Assembly (NCBI RefSeq): GCF_022581195.2
Contig: NC_061467.1
Coordinates: forward strand, 10,416,001 to 10,480,000
Direction of reading: 5' to 3'
Length of the DNA: 64,000 bases
Source: Helicoverpa zea
Taxonomy: Eukaryota > Arthropoda > Insecta > Lepidoptera > Noctuidae
In this document: in pieces, positions 35,943 to 47,900 of the stretch
Layout: every line of letters starts with the position of its first letter
Numbering within the stretch: the first letter of the stretch is position 1
The notes under the pieces: generated by a model
Told to the model about the DNA's origin: nothing
Database searches by the model: none
Seen by the model: the letters and a program-made list of their open reading frames with translations, nothing else
Position numbers and translations under genes: made by a program

Positions 35943-38900
35943 CTGGAAAAAACGTGCCTGTTAGGAAGGATCTTATCAAAATATTTTCGTGATAGTTACG
36001 GATTTAACGGATGTTACGGAGTAACTATAAATAAGTGTATGGTCTCTTTGATTTTTTCCTCTGTAAAGTTCTACTTTAGTCAAAAGTACGACCTCACTCA
36101 CCTGTCAGTAGCGATAGCAACAAGATGAAGGATTGACGCAGAACTGCAGAGCACGTCGCTAGACGTCCACATGTCGCACAGCTCGGGGCCCAGGATCCAG
36201 CCTTGACTGACCTGAGGATATGACGTCATTATTAATATGGCGTTACAGAAGAAGTTACTGTGATAAAATGATACATGTATTGCTGGGGAGTGTCTTGCGC
36301 CACATCTTCTTCAAAGCAAAAACACATAGGAAGTGGTGACGGGCGGGCGTTTTGAATAAACAGCCTAATTTGAACAAACGTTTTTGAGTTTGAGTTAGAA
36401 TAGTTAGAGAATGCTTCTGCGCTGTGTTAGGGTCATGGCACATTATACCGGCACCGCAACAGCACAGCTGCAGCACGGCGTCGCCTCGAATTTAGACAAC
36501 GGCTAGCTGCCAGCGCGCTAACTACGCGTTGTCCGCAAGCTGCAAGGCCGCGAGGTGTAAGTTTGCTTGCGCAAACTCAATATTATTTTAATGAACACGC
36601 CTAGGACTTGCTTCGCTGCCGACTCGGAGTCGGCGCGTAATGAGCATGCCGTCGGCGCGCTGTACGCATAAGGTCCGCTCGCTTGCAGCACGCGGGCTGC
36701 GAGTGGAGTTGTGTGGTAGCGGCAAGCGCGCTGCCTGCCCGCCGTTGGCTTTTTCATATTGACATTATTAAATATATTATACTATACACGATTTAATGCT
36801 CTAAATTGAATGGCAAGTTAAATGCTGGTGTGGAGCGGTGCTGTTGCGGTGCCGGTATAATGTGCCATGATCCATAGCATAAGCAGTTGTAGTATTTGTA
36901 TTAAAAAATAGCAGAGCCGATTTTGGTGAAAGATCAGTTTTTATCTTAAAACTACATAAAAAAAATACTGCACTTGTGTTTATAGTTGGGCTTCGTTCCG
37001 AGTTTTGATTGAAAAAACGATTGGTGGTAAAATAAACGTATAATGCGTACACACAACACACAATATATACTATTTAATACTAGGGAGCTTAAGCACCGGC
37101 ACGCGAGCGACGCGGGCGTCCGTCAACAACAGAGCGCATGCGTCGTGCTTCGCGGTTAGTCGGGCACTCTCGACTGCTCCGCGCGCGCCGCGAAAGTTGC
37201 GCGGCTGTTCCACTTTTAATTTCGGTAGCGAGCCGGCGCGCGTCTTAACCTAGGGGGGCGCGGAGGGGCAATAGACAAGGTCCGCGCTACATCCTCCGTA
37301 CACAAGTGCAGTATTTTTTATGTAGTTTTAAGATAAAAACTGATCTTTCTTACTTATGTAGTCTCCCTATATGAATTACCCCTATGTACTCCCTTTTATA
37401 AAAAAGTTAAAAACTATAAATGAGCTACAAATCTAACCAAAACCTATCTCTGTCACCATGCGACTAAAGGATAAAACAAAATGATAATTTATTCAAGCTT
37501 TCACTACCTTCGTTTGTTCTGGTCTGAAAATAGTGAACCCGTGTAAACTTCACGTTAAAATATTCATCTCGACTGATTAGTTTTGCAATTCACTCGCACA
37601 CAGGATTGCTCTTTCAATATTTAAACCTCTGCTTTGTATTATTTTTTGAGATTTTCTGAGAGGATCATACTAATAATTGGGAAGTTTATTTAAGGACATG
37701 AGAAAAAGAGCTTTTGGCTAAGTCATAGTCGTACGAGTCGACTATAAGTTTGAGTAATGCTTGGTCCGTCCGGTCAGTGAATGGGTGACCATCTTGTCAT
37801 GACGAGTTCTTCTGAGATTCGAAAGGCACTTTTAATTTCGAGGCTCCCTGTTGCCATTGAACATCTTTGGCATACACACAGGTTGTTAGAACCCAGGAAG
37901 GTTGGCATCCAGTCTTGTGAAAAGGTAGCAGGTTGCCTGAGTAACTAGTTTGTAGAGCTTAGATAGGCAGTCTCAAAGCAATGCAGAAGATCCGATTATG
38001 ACAAAATATGTCTTGCGAGATCAATATCCCAAATTACACAACAAACTGTCAACACCATAAACTTAACGTTTTACACCAATTCAACCGGTTTAATCAACCG
38101 GTGTGAGGTTCAAACAACCGTAGCTTGGGGCTAACCCTCTCATACATGTAAGTTCTATACGAAACATGCCAACTTGCCAAGTTATACACCAACCAGTTGG
38201 CCCAATGTTTGTTTGCCAACTGTTTGTGACGTGTTTGGTACATTCTTAATGGGGATTTTGGGGCTTGAGTTATTATTTGGTTTTGTTGAGCTATTTTAAG
38301 CACTAGATGAACTTTTTATCTTCGAAATTTTTTACAGTGATTTATAAAGTTCTTAATTGAATAACTTTTAGAACGATATATTTCATAATGAAGGGCATCT
38401 TCTTCTACGCAAAATACTAGTTGATTAAGCTTCTTTTCTTCTCTATTACCTCCTCAACCAATCTTATCATAAAAACCTTAACCATTCAATGACACCATAC
38501 CGGAGTCAATTGCATTTGTGAATTTCTATAGGTACTACATACCTCTCTCACTTCTTTTATCTGAATCTACCAAGTCTGTTTTTAAAATAAAATATAACAA
38601 TTATAGAATGCTTATAAAGAATTGCACCTTGTACCTACTTAGAGTGATAAGTACGTTTGTAACATGATTATCTCACCTCATAAACGGCTCCGAGCGGCAT
38701 AACAAGGCAGGCGACCATGAGATCAGCGACCGCCAACGAAGCCACCAGATAGTTGGCGACGTTCTGCAGATTCCGCTCAATTATTATAGCTGCTATCACG
38801 AACACATTACCTGGGGAAGAAGAATATTTTGTTAATGTCAAAAATTTAGAAAAAAAAACAAGTATGTATGTTAATCTTTTGTTTCTACTTGCTATTCACC

Positions 38901-41900
38901 GCGTTTTTAACCGCGTCTCGTCTATGTCAAACTAACACCCACATGCCCTCTCTTGATACACAGGACATCTGCGAATGAAAGAAACGTTGTATATGTCCAG
39001 TATAATATGTCCAGTTGAATAGCGAGTCCACAAAAACTCTTCAGCCTTATAGATATATGTATAGATAACCAATTTAATTGTGATAAATTGTCGGCCATAA
39101 TATACATATTTAAGCTATTGCATAGCTTCTATCGCAGGCCTTGAGCGCGGGGACCAAATACAGAAATTCCGTAACGAAAAAACCTCACGCTCCCCACTCC
39201 GACTCCATTTTCATCAAAATGTTCTACACAAAGTACTAGGCGACCATAACAAGTAAGAGCTTACCTGTAACCTGCTGCTAAACATTCTAACTAGCGTTCT
39301 ATGATTGGATCCGCCCACAAAAATGTACTAGGCGCTCATAACAACTAAAGAGCTTACCTGCAACCTACTGAACATTCTATCCAGAGTACTCCTATGCTTG
39401 GGGCCGCTGACAAACAGTTCGGGGCGTATCTTCACGAAGTGTGCCAGTTGTATGAGCAACATCGGCGGGTTGGCGGCGGCGTTGCTTTTAATATTTTTAA
39501 TTTTACTCTGTATTGTACTCTGTACTAGGTTCTTACAACATAACAAGAGGTGCTTTTGAATTAATTCGACTATTTTTTTACCAGCGGTTCACAATGATCA
39601 AAATGATGATAAATCCCGTATCACTGATTGTTTTTAAGTTTACTTCCATTTTGATACTGCAAAAAAGCCTTAATGACCCCTCGGTAATCGACTGGGATGT
39701 AAAAGTACTTTCTTGTGTAGAGATTAAGACTCGATGTGGATAGCTTCTCAAAGTAGCTTGTTTTTCTTGTAATCTTGCACTTTAAACCGAGTCGTTAGGG
39801 ATAATCAGAAGCCAGAAAGTCTAATAGGTTTCCGAGGTACCTAAGTGGGTTGAGGAGATCAGACAGGGAGTCGCTCCATGTAAAATTCTGGTACTCAGCT
39901 TGATCCAGTTAGAATGGAAGCCCAATATAAGGAAAAGGCTAGGTAGATGACTTGAGACGGCGTATTTTCAGACCAAAATTACTACAGAATTAATTGGCTT
40001 TCTAATTTCCCACCACTGAACAACTCCCAGTTTGACTCAACACAGTGGCCCAAAACTTTGTACAAAATATATTTAAAGTTTCGCTGTATCCTAAAACTTA
40101 TTTGGGGTTAGTAAAATATCAAACAGAAGCGTTGAATAATTCAAATTTTCCTGAGAGTAATAAATCATTTGTGACAATGGCCCGAAGCGCACTTCGTTCA
40201 AGTCAAGTTGTTTTAATACAAAAAAATCTATTCCTCGTTGTCCGTCCAAAAGTTTTAGAGTACCTTCCACACTGTAGACTAAATAGTTGACAGTTGGTCC
40301 CACGATATATTAAATACGTTAATATATGTTGATTAGCACAAAGAAAAAATTAAATACGCAAAAAAAACAAAGTGATTTTTTAAAATAAAGTAAATATGTA
40401 GAATAAAAATGTGCGAGAATTAGAACACCATATAAGAGTCATTACAAACAATAGAAATTCTCTCTTGAAAACTGACAGCTGTCAACTGGTCAAAACATTC
40501 GTTACTCCTAACTCATATGATCGCTGATATGATGTTGTAAATTATAAAAACGAAAAATGACACCTGTGGCCAAACCACTGAACGGATTAGGTAAATTCTT
40601 TTACAATTCGCCATAGAATATCATTTAGAATATGTGATAGCATTTAATCTGATGGTACGACTCACCCGATGTATATTTTTTTGAAAAAAAAAAAAATCGT
40701 GAATTAAATCAATGTTTTAAAGTACCTGACCATTGTTATGTGCTAATATTCATCTTCATACTGATTTATGAGCCCAAACAAACTATCAGGCGACTAAAAG
40801 TTTGCAGTATGCTTTTAATAAAAAATATATTCCCCGGTCTCCAAAAAGTTTTAATCAGGGGAATATTTTTTGAGCTGGCAATGTTAACGGTGACATTTTT
40901 GACGGTTTTCTATTACGGATAAAGTGTTTTGTTAAGTTGTGCAAATGTTTTTCTTTGGGAAAGCGTTTTTATCGCACTCCCGTGGAGAGGGTAGGGTATC
41001 GTTTTAAGTTTGTAATACCAAATTCGGGTAGGCTATAAAATGTATGCGAGCTTCAACTTTCAACCACGTGTATGGTACCTTCTTCCTTCTTCTTTTCTTC
41101 TTCGGTATCTGGATAAAATGTAGCCTGTGTCACCCAGGATAGTGAAGCTTCGAAAATACGAATAAGATTTAGATTTTTAAAAATCGAATTTTGATTAGGA
41201 GCTCTTAGAGTCCAAACAAACATCCGCTATATACCTCTAGTATTCATATATATCTAGTGTTTTAATCAGCCTCACATTGCCGAATTTTGGAAACTTTATT
41301 AGTGATAATAAACCCTTTTGATTTCACACCAGTAAATTTTTTAGAGGTGTGTACATAAACACAGATTTGCAATAGTTCCAACAGTCCTTTGGTTTACCGT
41401 TGAGCTCTTAACTTCGAGAGATTTCCCGAACAGTGCCCAAAAGGTGGGGTGTGAGTACCAGCGATAAGCGATTTTATAAGTTAGTATCTTTACTAATTGT
41501 ATAAACTAAAAAAAGATTGCCATTGATTCGCTGAGAAGAATATTATAAAGCAGAAGAGGGTCTTGGTTTGAACGCGCTAATTTCAGAAACTACTACTGGA
41601 TTTACTTAGATTATTTCTGTAGAAAGGCAATAGGCTACTTTTTATCCGACTGCTGGAAATTGCTCCCATTAAACAAGAGTAGATCTATGTCGTACAGCTA
41701 ATAGTGCTATAAATATCAACACAAATGCTTTTTAGTGGTGATCCGAAGTTTATTTTATTATTTAGGGAAAATTTTCAACCATAACTACCTTTTATTTACC
41801 TCAGCTTACCTCCTACGATCACAGTTCATCAACCCCTTAACCATTAACGGCTGTTAATTAATAAACAATAATTAATTAACAACACTTATTATTCATGGGG

Positions 41901-44900
41901 CTTTTAACTCACGCTATAGGGTAATCGATTTTTAACCGGACAGTGGTCAGATTAAGGCGGATCACACACTGCCGGTACGGTCTGATGCGCGGGATATCAG
42001 TAATTGGGAGGGTTGTTTGCAGAATATTATGTATCGGGGTTTTATGTTATAATTAAATTTAAAGAGGTATGTCACACACTACCAAGCATGAGATTTCTGT
42101 GAGTGGGACGATAAAATCAAAAAGTGATTGTTTACACACGTGTGAACTAAGGCGGGATGAAAGAAAGAAAAGTAAGTACGCACCGCACCCAGTACAGGAT
42201 TGCTTTAGTAGCCCTACTACTTCTTGTCTCATCGAATGCTAATTTAATCTCGATTAGTTCATCGATCCTAACGTCAAAAATGCAATAAGCTCACAACTTG
42301 CGTTCAACGCAGCTCCATCATAACGTGAAGATGTCCTCTTAGCCAATTATCGACTATGGTGGCTGTTTTCATTTTTATAAGATCAGCCCGCCGCTCAGGA
42401 CATATTATAGTGCACAAGCATTTGCGCAGACACAGGTGCAATCTCATAGCCTGATGGGACGACAATCCGACACCACCGGAGAGAGAGGAGAGAGTAAGTG
42501 AGCGTATCACATATTATGTGGTAGTGTGTGATCCACCGAAACCTTTTTGCGAAATTGGTCTTATGGGGCGAATTAATGTTCGCTCGGAACATTACAGGTT
42601 TGTAATAAAAATGATTTTTATTTTTGCAAACTCAACGAACCGGGTTTCATCGAATTGGATTGTTATTATTATGGACGGGATATGGTAAATAAGTGCAATT
42701 GATATGCATTATTTGTTTATGAAAAACTGTGTTTTTTGTTTGGAAAAAATAATGTTTGTTTTCACTGAAATTAAATGAATGATTGTAAAATGTTGCTGAC
42801 ATTTGGGAAAATTGTTCCTCACATTTAGCACGTTGTTGATTATATGGAGAAGATAACATTACAAAAATTCGTAAATGTTTTGGGGGATTGTCACCACAAC
42901 CAAACTATTTTGTTTATAGCTTTGATTTTAATTAGGACAAAACTTTTTGATGAATGAAGATCTAGTTAGATTCGAGTATGTAGAAATGTAAGATGCAAAG
43001 AAGCTGGTAGTTCCACCACAAATCACTCAAATATATATCACACAAAAATGTACCTAAGTACTAAGAAAATTAAGTTCAAAACACGCTGCCACTGTGACCA
43101 CACATCACCTGACTGTCTACCGACTTGAACCACTACAGATTTTGCACTCAACTGCATACGTTTGCGTTAGGTTCGGCCGGCGCACGATTTGATACAATGA
43201 AGAGTCTCGATCTATCGAGAGGTTTGGTTCGAGTATGGGAAGCTGATTAGATTTGCTTGTCTCTGTGTTGTTGTTTAAAGGTGTGGGTGATACGTATGAA
43301 TAGGGATTATTAGACAGATCTTTGCGAAAAACTAAGTAGGTATCAATGAGGTAATTGGGGTTTGTTGTACCACTTCTTTTTCCCAGCAAAAACACAGTGG
43401 TGGAGTGCGGGCATTTTGAGAGCAGTCTTTTGATTTTATGAAATGATTTTGAAATAGACTTTGGTAAAAAATATTTATAGCTAACTTAAAAATGAATACA
43501 ATGACTATTACATATTATGAAACCGCAGCAGAGAGATTCTTATTTAATTAAATGCTTAAGCCCCTACTGAACGAAAGCTGAATACAAAAGCTAGCATATC
43601 ATACATGTGATTGTCGCTTACACACTCATTTTCGAGCCCTTTTATCATCCTCACAATATGATTAAAGATGTCTTAACAGCCCCGAAATATAGCTCGCGTT
43701 CACAAAGGCTGACACTTAATTAAAATCTTCATTATCTCGCAAGTAAAACAATTATTATTTATCATTTAAAATAAGGTAAGAGCGAATATCTTACTCGAAT
43801 AATTTCCGAAATAACTCGAGCAAACGATGTAATTAAAAATATCTTTAAGAGAATTTTCACTGAGATGTATTTTTCAAAAGGAATGTTAAGCGCAGTGAAC
43901 CGATACTTTATTATTTTAATTTTATTCTAATTGTTTCGTAAAGGCGATGGCAGAAAGGAATTCATTACGCCATTAATAATTTTTCATCCGGCAACGTTAA
44001 TTTTTTTTCTTGTAATTATGAGGAAAAATTGCCGTTCCTTGGAATTCCTATTCTTATTAAGTATCTATGTTTGTTATTTTTGGAATAGGATTTTCTTTAA
44101 TAATGTGATATCGAAAATAGATTATGAAGACTGAAGACTGTCTACAAATTGATATCAAAATAATTATATGTTCTGCGAAATACTTTAACGTTTCTTCGAA
44201 ATAAAGGCATTATTTATTAAAATCTTTTATAGCTTATATGAATTTGTTTTGTTCAACTAATACATTTTTATATTCTAGTTGGTGCAAATCAACTCAGGCC
44301 TCATGGCCAACACAAGCTAGAAGTGTAGTCAAAGCTATGCTATAGCGATAATGATGGATATTTCAAATCATGGAGTGTCATGTCGTGGTTAAAGGACATC
44401 AACATTATTTCTTCGAAGTATTTTTTTTTTTTGAAAAATATTAGAATGAGAAAATCACACACATATGTATATCAACAACTCAACATTAGATATTTCAACG
44501 ACGAAACTACATACTGGAGCTTAACCGAATGTAGGCTATGTGGTTTCTGAGGCTGTCCTACATATATCTGTTCACCAAACACTTAAATCGGGACGGACAG
44601 ACTTTCACATTTATAATATTAGTAATCTCACTTTCGATTTGGATATCAGAAAACATTAAATGTATTATTATTAGCCGCAGGAGGCTACAAAAAATACCCG
44701 AACGAAAATAAGTAGCCCATTCTCATGAATATCGGTAACCAGAAACGACTTTACCTTAAACGCGTAATAAAAATGACTATTAACTGAAAACGCTGACATT
44801 TGCTACATATAGAAGGTTATCAAAACATAAATTCGGACCTTTTCGTGTGCATTGAGAGATAAAAGTCCTCACTTAGTACAGTTTACGTGAAAAGGAATGT

Positions 44901-47900
44901 TAGTTGATTAGGGCTAGTTAATGATAGTTGTTTAGGCATAATGTTGATTGAGCAAGCGTGGTGATTAACGCTCAATCCTTCTCAGTGTGAGAGGAGGCCT
45001 GTGCCCAGCAGTGGGACGATAAATAGCTGATGATGATGATGAAGCTTAAAGGTACGTTTTGAATACTAACTTCCGACTGCAACTGCCAACCGTACATGCC
45101 GCGACTGCACTACTGGTTTGTACGTATTTACAAAACTGTTTCGGATCGCGGTTGCAGTCGCTAGCTTTCAAGCGACACCTTAATGTTTAAGAAGCCCGCT
45201 GTTAGGCTGAAAAGCAAATGAAAATAAAAAGAATGGTAGCAATAAGCCTAGTATGCAAATGAGTCAGATTTTGTAGCTCTTACAAGTACAATAATACTTA
45301 TTCTTTACAGCTGTTTAAATAGATTTAGTAATGGAAAAATAAATAAGGTTTCGTATTAAAACCAACATTTCTGAAGTAAGTTAAATAATGAAATGAAAAG
45401 ATATACTAAAATTAAGTCCCTTCAAATATTTTTTCAGATCTGAAATTAGCAACTTTTTTTTAAAAACTTTCTTATGATGAATTAAACATTTTTGTGCCGC
45501 ATATCGGTAGAATGTCGCCCTACTTCGATAATAAGTTAACTATCACCCCAAACTCAAGTTTTTCTATCCAAAATTATACATTTTCTTTGATACTGAATAT
45601 GCGATATTTTCCTTAGATATTACAAGTTCCTTTTTATATAATATCTATGTAAAAGGGTGAAGTTTGTTCAGCGGAGCTTATAATGGTCGGACCTTCAAAG
45701 CGAAACTTTTTTAGATGAAACGGCTATCTGATGTCCACTTGACCATCCTGTAACAGCAGGCTTCAGGAAAATGTGAATTTTATAACAAAAAATATTACAA
45801 GATAAAGTTAGAGGCATATTCTTTGGTCATTTAGGTAAGCTAGTATTAAAATAATTGTTTTAGATGTTTTGTTTCAGCATGAAATAAAGATTTAATTTAA
45901 GAGAAATATATAAAACAATCTACTTGGGCCCGGTTAGTCTCTTTCGATAACATACTATTTCGATACATAAGGGAGTATACAAGGGTGGAACACAAGGAGG
46001 TATACAATGGTAGTATATAAGGGAGTATACGAGGGTAGTACATAAGGAAGTATATAAGGGTGGAACACAAGGGGGTATACAATGGTAGTACATAAGGGAG
46101 TATACAAGGGTAGTACATAAGGAAGTATACAAGGGTAGGTAGTACATAAGGGAGTATACAACGGTTGTACATAAGGGAGTATACAACGGTTGTACATAAG
46201 GGAGTATACAACGGTTGTACATAAGGGAGTATACAAGGGTAATACATAAGGGAGTATACAAGGGTAGGTAGTACATAAGGGAGTATATAAGAGTAGTACA
46301 TTAGAGAGTATACAAGGGTAGTACAAAAGGGAGTATACAACGGTTGTACATAAGGGAGTATACATCGGTTGTACATAAGGGAGTATACAACGGTTGTAAA
46401 TAAGGGAGTATATAAGAGTAGTACATAAGGGAGTATACAAGGGTAGTACATAAGGGAGTATACAACGGTTGTACATAAGGGAGTATATAAGAGTAGTACA
46501 TAAGGGAGTATACAACGGTTGTACATAAGGGAGTATACAAGGGTTGTACATAAGGGAGTATACAACGGTTGTACATAAGGGAGTATACAAGGGCTGTACA
46601 TAAGGGAGTATATAAGAGAAGTACATAAGGGAGTATACAAGGGTAGTACATAAGGGAGTATACAAGGGTTGTACATAAGGGAGTATACAAGGGTAGTACA
46701 TACGGGAGTATACAACGGTTGTACATAAGGGAGTATACAATTGTAGTACATAAGGGAGTATACAAGGGCTGTACATAAGGGAGTATATAAGAGTAGTATA
46801 TAAGGGAGTATACAAGGGTAGTACATAAGGGAGTATACAAGGGTTGTACATAAGGGAGTATACAAGGGTAGTACATACGGGAGTATACAACGGTTGCACA
46901 TAAGGGAGTATACAAGGGCTGTACATAAGGAAGTATATAAGAGTAGTACATAAGGGCATATACAACGGTTGTACATAAGGGAGTATACAACGGTTGTACA
47001 TAAGGGAGTATATAAGAGTAGTACATAAGGGAGTATACAAGGGTTGTACATAAGGGAGTATACAACGGTTGTACATAAGGGAGTATACAACGGTTGTACA
47101 TAAGGGAGTATATAAGAGTAGTACATAAGGGAGTATACAAGGGTTGTACATAAGGGAGTATACAACGGTTGTACATATGGGAGTATACACGGGTTGTACA
47201 TAAGGGAGTATACAAGGGTTGTACATAAGGGAGTATACAACGGTTGTAAATAAGGGAGTATATAAGAGTAGTACATAAGGGAGTATACAAGGAAAGGTAG
47301 TACATAAGGAGTATACAAGGGTTGTACATAAGGGAGTATACAAGGGTTGTACATAAGGGAGTATACAAGGGTTGTACATAAGGGAGTATACAACGGTTGT
47401 AAATAAGGGAGTATATAAGAGTAGTACATAAGGGAGTATACAAGGAAAGGTAGTACATAAGGAGTATACAAGGGTTGTACATAAGGGAGTATACAACGGT
47501 TGTACATAAGGGAGTATACAACGGTTGTACATAAGGGAGTATATAAGAGTAGTACATAAGGGAGTATACAAGGGTTGTACATAAGGGAGTATACAACGGT
47601 TGTACATAAGGGAGTATATAAGAGTAGTACACAAGGGAGTATACAAGGAAAGGTAGAACATAAGGGAGTATACAACGGTTGTACATAAGGGAGTATACAA
47701 GAGCTGTACATAAGGGAGTATATAAGAGTAGTACATAAGGGAGTATACAAGGGTAGTACATAAGGGAGTATACAACGGTTGTAAATAAGGGAGTATACAA
47801 GGGCTGTACATAAGGGAGTATATAAGAGTAGTACATAAGGGAGTATACAAGGGTTGTACATAAGGGAGTATACAACGGTTGTACATAAGGGAGTATACAA

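Noticed and set aside
35214..35992. Plus-strand ORFs of 170 and 80 codons over the receptor's last exon
   Set aside because: Antisense shadows of the GC-rich coding exon. They show no family resemblance of their own.
39265..39484. Alternative cassette exon of the receptor
   Set aside because: Phase does not fit the phase-1 intron, the acceptor is poor, and the peptide is not receptor-like. Kept as an orphan exon-like segment instead.
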